NCBI GenBank assembly: GCA_024275575.1
Contig: JAJRYV010000041.1
Span: forward strand, 1 to 64,000
Direction: 5' to 3'
From: a bacterium
GTDB taxonomy: Bacteria > Zhuqueibacterota > Zhuqueibacteria > Zhuqueibacterales > Geothermadaptataceae
DNA length: 64,000 nt
This document shows, piece by piece, positions 27,708 to 36,213 of the stretch. Every line of letters starts with the position of its first letter. The first letter of the stretch is position 1. The notes beneath the pieces were generated by a model. That model did not search any database and had not been told where the DNA came from. It worked only from the letters and a program-made list of their open reading frames with translations. A program made the translations under genes and the position numbers.

Positions 27708-29012
27708 TTACATTCCTGACTTGAAGATTACAACCCCCCAACCCAAAGTAACCGCCCTGCCGAACATAAACACGACCATCGCCAGCCATAAAATATGATT
27801 GCTCTTTTGTTGCATGCTGAGAAATGCAAGGGGTAGAAAAAACAATACAAAACAGATGATCATGCTGTTGCGCAATATTTTGGCCTCGGTTATGCCGAGA
27901 AAATAACCATCGAAAATATACGCCAGGGCACTGAAGACCAGGGCGATATAAACCCAAAAGTCATATTTTTTCAGCAACACGATAATCTCTTTGTGTGAGG
28001 TCATCAACGGATAGAAATAGTCGGGTACCACTGCCATTAATGCGATGAAAGCAAGTGCGAAAACTTCCCCCCAAATAACCGCCGTTTTGAGCAGGATTCG
28101 CATCGTCTTTTGATCGCTTTCACCTTTAAAAATGCCGGCAAGGCTCTCCGTTGCAAAGGCAATCCCATCGATGAGATAAGCAGCGAAAGACAGGATGCGT
28201 AAAATTATCGTATTCACCGCAAGTATGGTTGTGCCAAGGATTGAGCTCAGATTTGTAAAAATGCCGAATGAACTGATCAGCAGGAGTGTACGAATGAATA
28301 TATCCCGGTTCAGTGTGAACAGGGGGAGAAGTTTCCCTTTCGCAAAGACCGCTTTCCACTGCAGGCGCACAATTTTTTTGTCGTGAACGAAAAGCAGCAC
28401 AGCGAGAATAAATGCCAAATAGTTGCTGATCGTCGTTGCCCAGCCGACACCGGCGGCAGCCATGTGCAGGATAAAAAGGAAATAATAGTTGAGAAAAATA
28501 TTGGCGATGTTCCCCAGCAATGTCATGTATAAAACGAGATCGCTGCGTTCGCGACCGAGAAACCAGCCGGTGAAAACGTAATTGCATAGCACAACCGGTG
28601 CACCGAAAATACGTGCAGCGAAATATTGCTGGCCGGAATTCTTCACCGATGTTTCGGCGGACAGGAAAGCAAAACCTGCGGATGAAATCAGTGCTCTGAA
28701 CAGAATCAATAACAATCCGACGAACAGGGCGATGGCAAAACCACGGTAGGCGATGGCAAAAATTTCGTGTGTATCTTTCCTGCCCACGGCCTGTGCGGTG
28801 AGGCCGGTCGTGCTCATACGTAAAAAACCAAAGGTCCAGAAAATATAATCAAAAATGACTGAAGCGAGGGCAACGCCGGCGAGAAAATGGATCTGCGGCA
28901 GATGGCCGAGCATGGCAGTATCGACAAGGCCAACGAGGGGCACGGAAATATTGGCTAAAATATTCGGGATGGCCAATTTGAAAAAACGGCGGTTGAATGA
29001 TTCGGCAAACAT
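27708..29012 (-). CDS. MATE family efflux transporter (DinF-like)
   Basis: This 434-aa polytopic membrane protein has about twelve hydrophobic helices. The N-terminal FKLAIPNILANISVPLVGLVDTAMLGHL is characteristic of MATE carriers of the DinF branch (given here in overlapping parts: FKLAIPNILANISVPLVG, GLVDTAMLGHL). STTGLTAQAVGRKD closes the first repeat. MATE proteins export cations or toxic organic compounds in exchange for Na+ or H+; the substrate cannot be inferred. AAGGAA lies about 13 bases before ATG, further than usual. It is divergent from the M48 protease gene with under 90 bases between starts, so their promoters overlap. Confidence 0.92.
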   Translation of the reverse strand: MFAESFNRRFFKLAIPNILANISVPLVGLVDTAMLGHLPQIHFLAGVALASVIFDYIFWTFGFLRMSTTGLTAQAVGRKDTHEIFAIAYRGFAIALFVGLLLILFRALISSAGFAFLSAETSVKNSGQQYFAARIFGAPVVLCNYVFTGWFLGRERSDLVLYMTLLGNIANIFLNYYFLFILHMAAAGVGWATTISNYLAFILAVLLFVHDKKIVRLQWKAVFAKGKLLPLFTLNRDIFIRTLLLISSFGIFTNLSSILGTTILAVNTIILRILSFAAYLIDGIAFATESLAGIFKGESDQKTMRILLKTAVIWGEVFALAFIALMAVVPDYFYPLMTSHKEIIVLLKKYDFWVYIALVFSALAYIFDGYFLGITEAKILRNSMIICFVLFFLPLAFLSMQQKSNHILWLAMVVFMFGRAVTLGWGVVIFKSGM

Positions 29013-29099
29013 CTGTTTTTTAATTTCCTTGGAAATCGGTTCGGCAATTTTTATTTTGCAGCTGTTTAAATGAATCTGTTTCTGTGGAGAAATTTATTA

Positions 29100-30359
29100 A
29101 TGACCGGTACACAAATTTTAACCCTCTATCTCGTACTTTTTAGCATCGAGTTCTGCTGGGAAACGTTTCTCGAATTTCTGAACAGGCAGTATGTGAAAAA
29201 AAACAGGGATGTGATTCCACCGGTTTTCCGGGATACTATCGATCCGGCAACCTATGAAAAATCAGTCTCATACACCCTGGTTAAAAACCGCTTCGGCATG
29301 ATCTCGTCCCTTTTTTCATCATTCTTTCTGCTGCTGATTATCCTCAGCGGTGCGCTAAGCAGTATTGATACTTTTATCGCAAAATGGCAGTTGGGAACCT
29401 ATACGCATGGCATCGTCTATATTTATGCGCTGTCCCTGATCTTTAGTTTGTCATCTCTGCCATTTTCGCTCTATTCCATTTTTGTCATCGAGGAAAGATT
29501 TGGCTTTAACAGGATGACCTGGAAATTGTTCATCACCGATGCGATCAAGGGATTGTTTTTATCAGCGCTCTTTCTGACCCCGCTGCTCTATGCTTTATTC
29601 TGGTTTATGGACAGCGCCGGGCAAAACTGGTGGGTTTATGCTTTTTGTCTGTTCGCCGTATTCCAGTTGCTGATGGTGCTCATTTACCCGACTTTTATCG
29701 CACCACTTTTTAATAAATTCAGCCCCCTGGAAGATAGCGAATTGGAAGATCAAATCCTCGCGCTTGCCGAAAAAGTCGGGTTCAAAACCAGCGGAATATT
29801 AGTGATGGACGGCAGCAAGCGTTCCCGGCACAGCAACGCTTATTTTACCGGTTTGGGCAAAACCAAACGCATCGTATTGTTCGATACCCTGGTTGAGAAA
29901 TCAGGGCGGCAGGAATTGCTTGGCGTACTCGCTCACGAAATCGGCCATGAAAAGAAAAATCACATCAAAAAAGGCATGCTGTATTCACTGCTCGGCCTGA
30001 GCGCCGGTTTTTGGGTAATCAGCCTGCTTTTGCCCTATACACCATTTTATCAGGCATTTGGTTTTTCGGCGAGCTCATATCATGCCGCTCTGATTCTCTT
30101 TAGTTTTTGTTCCGGGCCGTTTACGTTTTTTCTTGCTCCGTTGCGTTCAAAACTCTCACGCAAATATGAATATGAGGCTGATCGTTTCGCCGTGAAGGCG
30201 ACTGGAAGTGCAGCCGGGCTTAAAAATGCACTACTGCAATTGAGCAAAGATAACCTCAGCAATCTGACGCCGCATCCCCTGTATTCTGCTTATCATTATT
30301 CTCATCCAACAGTCAGTGAGCGAATTGCAGCGATGGAGAAATATGCTGCATCGTTATAA
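29100..30359 (+). CDS. M48 family (Ste24/CAAX protease-like) membrane metallopeptidase
   Basis: The ATG at 29100 is preferred to 29070 because GGAGA lies 9 bases upstream; the choice changes ten residues. The 419-aa protein has several transmembrane helices before the zinc motif HEIGHEKKNH (about residue 279). Then come helices, the third ligand region KYEYEADRFAVKATG, and the C-terminal SYHYSHPTVSERIAAME-like segment (YHYSHPTVSERIAAME). The long N-terminal half and full-length architecture match Ste24-type CAAX proteases rather than HtpX. Bacterial members likely cleave membrane proteins; prenylated substrates are not expected. A strong terminator follows. Confidence 0.93.
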   Translation: MTGTQILTLYLVLFSIEFCWETFLEFLNRQYVKKNRDVIPPVFRDTIDPATYEKSVSYTLVKNRFGMISSLFSSFFLLLIILSGALSSIDTFIAKWQLGTYTHGIVYIYALSLIFSLSSLPFSLYSIFVIEERFGFNRMTWKLFITDAIKGLFLSALFLTPLLYALFWFMDSAGQNWWVYAFCLFAVFQLLMVLIYPTFIAPLFNKFSPLEDSELEDQILALAEKVGFKTSGILVMDGSKRSRHSNAYFTGLGKTKRIVLFDTLVEKSGRQELLGVLAHEIGHEKKNHIKKGMLYSLLGLSAGFWVISLLLPYTPFYQAFGFSASSYHAALILFSFCSGPFTFFLAPLRSKLSRKYEYEADRFAVKATGSAAGLKNALLQLSKDNLSNLTPHPLYSAYHYSHPTVSERIAAMEKYAASL

Positions 30360-30361
30360 TA

Positions 30362-30398
30362 AAAAAAAGCCTCGTTTTTTCAGCCCGAGGCTTTTTTT
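30362..30398 (+). terminator. Strong Rho-independent terminator
   Basis: A 13-bp perfect stem pairs 30362-30374 (A-run GCCTCG) with 30386-30398 (CGAGGC T-run) around an 11-base loop. It begins 3 bases after the stop of the M48 protease gene. Confidence 0.92.
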
Positions 30399-30517
30399 GC
30401 ACATTTTGTCCGACCTGAATTCGATTTTAAAAAAAATTCGTCTATGACGCTTGGGCGAGCGGCGGCGCCGGGTTTTGCGCATGGGGGGTTCGCTGAAACT
30501 GCCGGGGAATGCGCTTT

Positions 30518-31705
30518 TTAGAAATTTAAATCTACATGATCCGGATTTTCAACCCAGTCGGCGATGAAGACGTTGGTATCGCGTGTCGGTTTTCTGTCGG
30601 CGCTGCGGTTGGAACAGAAAACCAGTTTTTTGCCGTCAAAGGAAAACATGGGGAATGAATCAAATGTACCGCTATGGGTAATTTGCTGCAAACCCGTGCC
30701 ATCGATGTTGATCATGAAAATATCAAAAAGCGGCATACCGCCCTTAGGTGAGTGGTGGTTCGAGCAAAAGAGAATGCGCTTGCCGTCAGGATGAAAAAAA
30801 GGCGCCCAGTTAGCCCCGGAAAGATTGGTAACTTGCTGCACGTTGTTGCCGTCGATATCAGCGACAAAGATATTCAGCGCACTTGGTTCAACGAGATTAT
30901 TTGCCAGCAACTCTTTATATTTTTCAGCAGCTTCACCTTCCGGTCTGCTGGCACGCCAGACGATTTTTTTAGAATCACGGGAAAAGAAGGCACCGCCGTC
31001 ATAACCGAGTGTGCTGGTCAATTGCACGTGTGATCCTGAAGCGATTTCATAACGCCATAATTCTAAATCACCGGATTTCGTCGACGTGTAAATGATGTAT
31101 TTGCCGTCAGGAGAAACCGTGGCCTCGGCGTTGTAACCCTTGCCACTGATGAGTTTTTCGGGGTTGGAACCGTCACCATTGGCGATGAATATATCAAACG
31201 AGGGGAAAAGCGGCCAGACGTAACGGCCCTGGCCTATATCCGGCAGTTCGGGGCAGGCCTCTGCAGTTTCATGCGTTGAAGCAAAGACGATGCGGCCGTC
31301 GGGTAAAAAGTAGCTGCAAGTGGTTCGTCCTTTGCCGGATGAAACTAGGTTGTAGCGCTTGCCGTCCGGCTGTTTGCCGCCATCGGCATTCATCACAAAA
31401 ATCTGGTCGCAGCCCTGATTGTTAATCGTTTTCCACTCACTCTGAAAAATCAACTTTGTATCATCGAAACTCCAGTATGCCTCGGCATTGTTGCCGCCAA
31501 AAGTCAATTGGCGAATGTTGCGCAGATGTACTTCTTTGCTGAAGCGGAGTGAATCCGCCGCCGGATTGTAGGAGGTCTTCGAACCCTGATCCTTCTGGCA
31601 GCTTTGCATGCCGATCGTTGCAATGCAAATAATCGCTGCAAATAATGCCATGTTTAAGGAAAAATGAAATTTGCTCATCGCGAACTTTGCCACTGTATTC
31701 TCCAT
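30518..31705 (-). CDS. TolB-like beta-propeller lipoprotein
   Basis: The long upstream extension overlaps the Trm112-like gene, so ATG 31705 or 31678 is more likely; 31705 is used. The N-terminus has a hydrophobic segment ending GMQSC, a weak lipobox. The rest is a WD40-like (PD40) propeller: RNIRQLTFGGNNAEAYWSFD, YNAEATVSPDGKYIIYTST, GYDGGAFFSRDSKKIVWR, NWAPFFHPDGKRILFCSN and DSFPMFSFDGKKLVFCSN. Each is a blade with the (S/P)DG(K/R)-(I/L)-(V/L/I)-F pattern. TolB in Gram-negatives links Pal to the Tol complex, but free-standing PD40 lipoproteins are common in this group and no tol or pal genes are near. A periplasmic binding role is inferred. Confidence 0.85.
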   Translation of the reverse strand: MENTVAKFAMSKFHFSLNMALFAAIICIATIGMQSCQKDQGSKTSYNPAADSLRFSKEVHLRNIRQLTFGGNNAEAYWSFDDTKLIFQSEWKTINNQGCDQIFVMNADGGKQPDGKRYNLVSSGKGRTTCSYFLPDGRIVFASTHETAEACPELPDIGQGRYVWPLFPSFDIFIANGDGSNPEKLISGKGYNAEATVSPDGKYIIYTSTKSGDLELWRYEIASGSHVQLTSTLGYDGGAFFSRDSKKIVWRASRPEGEAAEKYKELLANNLVEPSALNIFVADIDGNNVQQVTNLSGANWAPFFHPDGKRILFCSNHHSPKGGMPLFDIFMINIDGTGLQQITHSGTFDSFPMFSFDGKKLVFCSNRSADRKPTRDTNVFIADWVENPDHVDLNF

Positions 31706-31793
31706 AGAAAGTAAGTGAAAGAGGTATTGTGACGTATAATTTGTGTGGATTTCAGAATAAAATCGTGAAATTTGTTGTTTGCCAAAAGGTTTT

Positions 31794-32057
31794 CTACAAT
31801 CGATTATCAGGACAGATGATTGCTTCATCGGGCAATAAAATGGGCAGACCCTCATCAATTCGGTAAATGTATTTGCCGTCCTCGCTGATAAAACCTTCCA
31901 TTAGAACTTTTTCGACTTTTTGCTTTTGTACGGTCACGATGTCGCCATTTTTAATCTGCCGGTTGATCAACTGTAGCTGTCTGCTGTTGAGAGAATGTAA
32001 TTTGATACGGCTGATCGGGCAAATCAGAAACGGATAGAGCGCTTCATTAACCGGCAT
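31794..32057 (-). CDS. Trm112-like/YcaR-like small protein
   Basis: The 87-aa cytosolic protein shows the Trm112p-like layout: FLICPISRIKLHSL near the N-terminus, then EGFISEDGKYIYRIDEG and LPILLPDEAI towards the end. These match the family's CP...L and L-x-S-x-D-x-x-x-Y-x-I-x-x-G-(I/L)-P-x-(L/M)-L signature. A classic CxxC zinc knuckle is absent: only two single Cys remain. Trm112 proteins activate methyltransferases; bacterial YcaR-like versions are less understood. It lies downstream of the 58-aa gene and rpmG on the same strand. Confidence 0.72.
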   Translation of the reverse strand: MPVNEALYPFLICPISRIKLHSLNSRQLQLINRQIKNGDIVTVQKQKVEKVLMEGFISEDGKYIYRIDEGLPILLPDEAIICPDNRL

Positions 32058-32087
32058 TGGTTTTCCCGCCTTGCTGCTACATGAAAA

Positions 32088-32114
32088 AAATGACCGCCGG
32101 AAGGACGGTCATTT
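32088..32114 (-). terminator. Terminator downstream of the 58-aa gene
   Basis: AAATGACCG (32088-32096) pairs with CGGTCATTT (32106-32114), and the minus strand then runs into a T-tract opposite the A-run at 32084-32090. It separates the ribosomal-protein group from the Trm112-like gene. Confidence 0.75.
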
Positions 32115-32139
32115 CAAATCTTAAAATTGGCAATAACAA

Positions 32140-32316
32140 TTATACGGTAATATTATCCCAATCTGCTTTGCTTACGAATTTAGTCAGGTTACGGCCGTCG
32201 TCGGTTTTGCCTTTGATTGCGTACCGGTTGTTCCCTTCTTTTCCGTATACAACTTTTTCAGTGACTTCTGCATCAACTTTTTTTCTGAGCTTCACGTCAT
32301 AAAAAGTTGCTCTCAT
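32140..32316 (-). CDS. 58-aa conserved-looking hypothetical protein next to ribosomal genes
   Basis: An excellent AAGGAGGAG ribosome site lies 6 bases before ATG 32316 and the frame ends with TAA at 32140. The protein begins MRATFYDVKLRKKVDAEVTE, continues with VVYGKEGNNRYAIKGKTDDG and ends KADWDNITV. It is small, charged and has no signal peptide or helix likely to cross a membrane. A strong ribosome site, its own terminator and position just after rpmG suggest abundant expression. I do not recognise the family. Confidence 0.75.
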   Translation of the reverse strand: MRATFYDVKLRKKVDAEVTEKVVYGKEGNNRYAIKGKTDDGRNLTKFVSKADWDNITV

Positions 32317-32486
32317 GACTTCTCCTCCTTTTAGATTTCTTGCGTTACCTTATTTGTTATCAACCTTAATTATCCATTTTCTTCGGCTATAAAGCACGCA
32401 TCGTTAAAGAATTTAGGTATAATTGGAAATTAGGCAGAAAAGTAATAAATGTAAAGACCCAAATTGAAAAAAATATAAAAAACTGC

Positions 32487-32648
32487 CTATCTCGTCTCTT
32501 TATAAGGCACATGTTTGCGAACAACAGGGTCGTACTTCTTCAATTCCAGCCTGTCGGGGTGGTTTTGCTTGTTTTTCGAGGTATAATAGTAGTGAGAACT
32601 TTCACTGCTTTGCATTTTTATCTGAACGCGTTGGCCTTTTTTTGCCAT
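32487..32648 (-). CDS. rpmG: 50S ribosomal protein L33
   Basis: The 53-aa protein begins [20 protein letters not shown] and contains [20 protein letters not shown], followed by [25 protein letters not shown] is the L33 signature. Both zinc-knuckle cysteine pairs of the C+ form are absent, so this is the zinc-independent C- type. AGGAG lies 7 bases before ATG. The stop is TAG, showing that UAG terminates in this genome. The gene follows rpmB, as in many bacteria. Confidence 0.93.
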   Translation of the reverse strand: MAKKGQRVQIKMQSSESSHYYYTSKNKQNHPDRLELKKYDPVVRKHVPYKETR

Positions 32649-32717
32649 GATCAGAATCTCCTGTTTAAAGGGCTGCTGCGAGCCCGTGTATTATTCTGTT
32701 TTTAAACCAGCGCAGTT

Positions 32718-32960
32718 TTAAACAGTCACATCCTTGAGCTTCAAACCTTCGTCACGCAGGTATTTTAATAGCCCTTTTTTCTCGATTGTACGTAATGCAC
32801 GAGTCGATAAACGGATGCGTACCCAGCGTCCTTCTTCGGGGATCCAAATTCTCTTTTTCTGGATGTTGGGCAACCAGCGCCGTTTGGTTTTGTTATGCGC
32901 GTGGGAAACGTTGTTCCCAAACTGTGGCTTTTTTCCAGTTAATGTACATACTTTTGACAT
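32718..32960 (-). CDS. rpmB: 50S ribosomal protein L28
   Basis: The 80-aa protein starts [20 protein letters not shown] and contains [18 protein letters not shown] and [19 protein letters not shown], the standard L28 pattern. Only one Cys is present, so no CxxC zinc site (C- form, like E. coli L28). GGAGAG lies 5 bases before ATG. rpmB and rpmG are adjacent, with the 68-aa gene upstream on the same strand, forming a small ribosomal operon. Confidence 0.95.
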   Translation of the reverse strand: MSKVCTLTGKKPQFGNNVSHAHNKTKRRWLPNIQKKRIWIPEEGRWVRIRLSTRALRTIEKKGLLKYLRDEGLKLKDVTV

Positions 32961-33031
32961 TGAACTCTCCGTGAATCAAAAAAATAATCTTTTTCCCTTA
33001 AACTCAAAGTGATGCCGGGACACAATCGGGG

Positions 33032-33238
33032 TTATTTCTGCTCAGCTTCGAGGCTGGCAATCATCGTGTCAAGGTGGTTTTTTTCATCCTCATCCAAGGG
33101 CACATGCAAAAAGCGCTGGGTAAATTTCCAGGCGCCGGATTTAGGCGATTTTGTTGAATAGACAAGTTTGAATGCCTTTACGCCACCACCCTTGGCGTGC
33201 CGGTGAAGTTTGGATTCAAATGTTTGCTTCTTTGCCAT
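33032..33238 (-). CDS. 68-aa basic hypothetical protein upstream of rpmB
   Basis: The ATG at 33238 has CGGAG 7 bases upstream and is preferred to an upstream in-frame start. The protein begins MAKKQTFESKLHRHAKGGGV, then FKLVYSTKSPKSGAWKFTQR and an acidic end. The (K/S)SPK(S/T)GA motif resembles DUF4295, a small protein encoded beside rpmB-rpmG in Bacteroidetes, but the order and length differ, so this is tentative. Basic charge and neighbourhood suggest a ribosome-associated role. Confidence 0.6.
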   Translation of the reverse strand: MAKKQTFESKLHRHAKGGGVKAFKLVYSTKSPKSGAWKFTQRFLHVPLDEDEKNHLDTMIASLEAEQK

Positions 33239-33432
33239 CGAATTACTCCGTAATCTATATAATTTTATAAATGCCTTTGCAAACTGCATCGCGATTGAGC
33301 ACAGAATTTGATAAAATAAAAAATAATTTAATTAATGCAAGCAGTATTCACGGGAAAAAGGATTATTTACGCAATAACCATAGTAACTCTTGCATGAATA
33401 AACAACTGCGGGAAAAATCTGCCGTGCACAAA

Positions 33433-33460
33433 AAAACGCCGGCTGAATAACCGGCGTTTT
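33433..33460 (-). terminator. Terminator after the MORN-like lipoprotein gene
   Basis: AAAACGCCGG (33433-33442) pairs perfectly with CCGGCGTTTT (33451-33460) around an 8-base loop. On the minus strand the stem is followed by a T-tract, 27 bases past the lipoprotein stop. Confidence 0.85.
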
Positions 33461-33486
33461 ATGTGAATCACGTACGCGAAGTAAGT

Positions 33487-34536
33487 TTAATCGGTGGCTT
33501 CTTCGCCTTCAGGTTGACCGTCGTTGCGGTTCCAACGGCCATGGAAAAATCCTTTTCCTTCGACTTCGAGACTTGTCCGCCAGACGCCTTTGAAATGGCC
33601 GATCGTGGTTCTGTTGCGATTAGCCCAGCGGCCTTGCATCCAGCCCGATTCACCATCCATGTCATCGTTGCCCCATTGGCCGGCGAGCAAACCGCCAAAG
33701 GAGCCGTTGCGATGGATGTATTTGCCAAAAAGTACATTGCGGCCACGCAGGTTTTGCCCCCAGATGCCTTTCATATAACCGACGGATGTGCCCAGGCTAT
33801 TGATCCAGCGACCTTCAAAAGTGCCACCTTTCCCTGCACGGCGCATCCATTTGCCTTCGAAAAAACCACCGGCGAAAGGCTCGACATCTTTCACCTGGGC
33901 AACGATGGAAAATTCATTGCCCAGGTCGTCAACAGTTTCGATGGATTCGATGCTGTCAAGCTCGGAAAAAGTGAGGGTGCGCGAATATGCACCTGCGGTA
34001 ATGGTCAGCAAGCCTTCGGTATCGGTGCTGTCATTATCGATGATGATCAAAGCAATGCCGTCAAAATGGATATTTGTAAGTGATGTGAATTCAACGAGTT
34101 GCCGTGATGCTCGGGGAAGATGGATATAATCGTTTTGTTCAAAACGGATGGCTTTGCGTACAGCTAAAACACCTTTATTTATTTCGATGGACCCACTCCA
34201 GTCGGTATCGGTGGTTGCCGTCGAATCGCCCTGCAACTGGCCCCAGGTCAAGCGAACAAAATAAGCCGGAAATGAACTGTTCGTCATACCGCTATCGGTT
34301 TCCGCAGCATAAGTATCGCTGACGACGCTGGCTGATTCTTCATATTCAACCATCATTGCCATATCGCCGAACCCGGGCTGTTCATCATCGGTTGTGTAAC
34401 CGCCATCGGCTTTGTCCAGGCTTTCGGTTGTCAGTTCGTTATTTTGTGGTTCAGTGGGATTATTTTTTTCACAGCCCATAAAAATGAGTGCGAAAAAAAG
34501 TGCTGAAAAGACGAGCGATTTTTTTAAGGTTTCCAT
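33487..34536 (-). CDS. Lipoprotein with C-terminal MORN-like G-x-x-x-G-x-W repeats
   Basis: The 349-aa protein has a lipoprotein signal (LIFMGC, Cys22). An acidic linker follows (~25-85), then a beta-rich domain (~90-215; TWGQLQGDST, GLLTITAGAYSRTLTFSEL). The last ~125 residues carry eight short units of the form G-(F/Y/W/L)-x-x-G-x-(W/Y): GFFEGKW, GTFEGRW, GYMKGIW, NVLFGKY, GLLAGQW, GWMQGRW, GHFKGVW, GFFHGRW. These resemble MORN repeats in spacing and aromatic/Gly pattern. I recognise no named family. It is monocistronic with its own terminator and probably sits on the outer membrane. Confidence 0.75.
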   Translation of the reverse strand: METLKKSLVFSALFFALIFMGCEKNNPTEPQNNELTTESLDKADGGYTTDDEQPGFGDMAMMVEYEESASVVSDTYAAETDSGMTNSSFPAYFVRLTWGQLQGDSTATTDTDWSGSIEINKGVLAVRKAIRFEQNDYIHLPRASRQLVEFTSLTNIHFDGIALIIIDNDSTDTEGLLTITAGAYSRTLTFSELDSIESIETVDDLGNEFSIVAQVKDVEPFAGGFFEGKWMRRAGKGGTFEGRWINSLGTSVGYMKGIWGQNLRGRNVLFGKYIHRNGSFGGLLAGQWGNDDMDGESGWMQGRWANRNRTTIGHFKGVWRTSLEVEGKGFFHGRWNRNDGQPEGEEATD

Positions 34537-34652
34537 GTGTTACTCCTTGATATTTGGGTTTTTGGGAAAATTGATTTTCGCGGGGAGTATCACAAGGGTT
34601 GTGCCAGAGGTGAAATACAGTTGTTTCCTGCGCTATTAAAACTATTATAAAA

Positions 34653-34687
34653 ACAGTTTGTTACGATTAAATTATGGAGTGCACCCC
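34653..34687. repeat. Dispersed repeat ACAGTTTGTTA...TGGAGTGCA, copy 1
   Basis: ACAGTTTGTTA followed 11 bases later by TGGAGTGCACCCC matches ACAGTTTGTTAATGCTGGAGTGCAGCCCC at 44055-44083 (written in parts: ACAGTTTGTTA, TGGAGTGCAGCCCC). The two lie in unrelated intergenic regions 9.4 kb apart. Confidence 0.5.
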
Positions 34688-34753
34688 GGAAATGAAGTTG
34701 CTCGAACAGGGGCAAGTTTAAAAGTAAAAGTGTACCATACAGTGCAGCATTCG

Positions 34754-34796
34754 GAAGCTGGAAAGGGAAGAAAGAGGAACTTCCCTCTCCAGCTTC
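34754..34796. repeat. Long imperfect hairpin
   Basis: GAAGCTGGAAAGGGAAG (34754-34770) pairs with CTTCCCTCTCCAGCTTC (34780-34796) with a single mismatch and a 9-base loop. It lies 15 bases beyond the minus-strand gene at 34812 and may act as a terminator or RNA stabiliser, though no T-tract follows on either strand. Confidence 0.6.
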
Positions 34797-34811
34797 AGGG
34801 GTGGGAGGATG

Positions 34812-35051
34812 CTATAACGGCAATGTTCCTTCCAAGAGTGTCCACTGCCCCGATTTCAAGTCAAAATGCAATTCACAATGGCCGTCGGGCACTAAATTAA
34901 CAGTAAGATAGTATTGCATATTTCCTTTAAATGCCTCTTCTTGATAGTCGAGAATATTGCCCACCGTATAGAGCTGATTTTTAAAAAGAAACTGCAGCGG
35001 TTCAACAATTCCTGCACAGGAACGGGCAAAAACATGAATGTGTTCGTTCAT
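34812..35051 (-). CDS. 79-aa hypothetical protein
   Basis: The ATG at 35051 is the second of two adjacent ATGs; AAGGAG upstream fits the second better. The protein begins MNEHIHVFARSCAGIVEPLQ and has FKNQLYTVGNILDYQEE and YYLTVNLVPDGHCELHFD. It is soluble and beta-rich with no signal peptide. Family unknown. It is divergent from the DUF3810 gene. Confidence 0.65.
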   Translation of the reverse strand: MNEHIHVFARSCAGIVEPLQFLFKNQLYTVGNILDYQEEAFKGNMQYYLTVNLVPDGHCELHFDLKSGQWTLLEGTLPL

Positions 35052-35130
35052 CATTACTCCTTATATTGAATGTATGTTCACACGACAGAGTTAAAATAGT
35101 GAACATAAAATCACTTATCAAGATTTTTTA

Positions 35131-36213
35131 ATGAAAACTTTGATCAAAACCGTTCGCCCGCTTTTGTTTATTACAGCGCCTGTCTTTTTCGGTTTGCTGA
35201 TTTTCTCCCGGAGTGCGGAAATCACCGAAAAAATATATGCTGAATTTCTTTATCCGGGAATCACCCGCATCATGACTTTTTTTTTCGGCTGGATACCATT
35301 TTCAATTTCTGAGCTGCTGGTTATTTCCCTCATTCCTGCTTTAGTTTTCCTGCTTTTCCAAATCTTCAGAAAAAAAATTACACTCTGGCGCACCGTCTAT
35401 CTTTTTCTTTTTAGTCTTTCGGTCATTTTCAGTTGGTTTTATCTGAGCTGGGGGTTTAATTATCTGCGCCAGCCAATGACCCAGAGACTGGCCATCTCCC
35501 CATCTGCTGCCGATTCTTCGCTGATTAAAAAAGCGTTGCAGGAAGAGATCATTCAGGCGAATGCGGCTTACATTGTGTATAAAAATTTCAATAAAAATAA
35601 AATCGAGGCTGAAATCGAAAAAGGCTATTCGATAGTTGGAAAAGAACTTGGACTTTTACTGCCTGTCGGTATTCGCCAGCCCAAAAAAATGTTCGTTCAC
35701 GCCATTTTAAACAGGACGATGACCAGTGGTATTTTCAGCCCGTTTTTTCACGAAGTGCATGTTAACGAAGAGCTTTTACCGATCGAATATCCTTTTATTC
35801 TCGCCCACGAAAAAGCGCACCAGATGGGCATTGCCAACGAAGCGGAAGCCAATTTTTTGGCCTATCTCGTCTGCACTTTCAGTGATAACCCAGCATTGAA
35901 TTACAGCGCCAGTTTCAACCATCTCGGCAAACTGCTGCGCCGGGCATACGGGACGATCGCTGATTATGGTTTTTACAGGAAACAAATACGGCCTGAAATC
36001 AATGCTGATTTTAAACGGGTGAGAAAGCACTGGCTGAAACATGCCGGACTTGTCGCTGATTTCTCACACAAAGCCTATGATAAATATCTGAAGGCAAACC
36101 GCATTAAAGAGGGAGTAAAAAATTATGCCGGAGATATCGATTTGCTGATTTGGTGGAAATTGAAAAAGGAAGCCGGAAAAAATAGAAAGGCTGGAATTGC
36201 TCCAGCCCGTTGA
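35131..36213 (+). CDS. DUF3810 family membrane metalloprotease-like protein
   Basis: The 360-aa protein has three N-terminal transmembrane helices (about 8-28, 50-75, 85-105) followed by a soluble domain. The motif FILAHEKAHQMGIANEAEANF (in parts: LAHEKAHQMGI, NEAEANFLAYL) is the HExxH...E zinc-peptidase-like signature of DUF3810, a family typical of the FCB group. SWGFNYLR after the third helix is also characteristic. Its substrate is unknown. Its stop codon directly abuts the stop of the convergent phosphorylase gene with no spacer. Confidence 0.88.
   Translation: MKTLIKTVRPLLFITAPVFFGLLIFSRSAEITEKIYAEFLYPGITRIMTFFFGWIPFSISELLVISLIPALVFLLFQIFRKKITLWRTVYLFLFSLSVIFSWFYLSWGFNYLRQPMTQRLAISPSAADSSLIKKALQEEIIQANAAYIVYKNFNKNKIEAEIEKGYSIVGKELGLLLPVGIRQPKKMFVHAILNRTMTSGIFSPFFHEVHVNEELLPIEYPFILAHEKAHQMGIANEAEANFLAYLVCTFSDNPALNYSASFNHLGKLLRRAYGTIADYGFYRKQIRPEINADFKRVRKHWLKHAGLVADFSHKAYDKYLKANRIKEGVKNYAGDIDLLIWWKLKKEAGKNRKAGIAPAR

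Noticed and set aside
31706-31858. N-terminal extension of the TolB-like gene
   Set aside because: It overlaps the Trm112-like gene and precedes the evident lipoprotein signal, so a later ATG is more credible.
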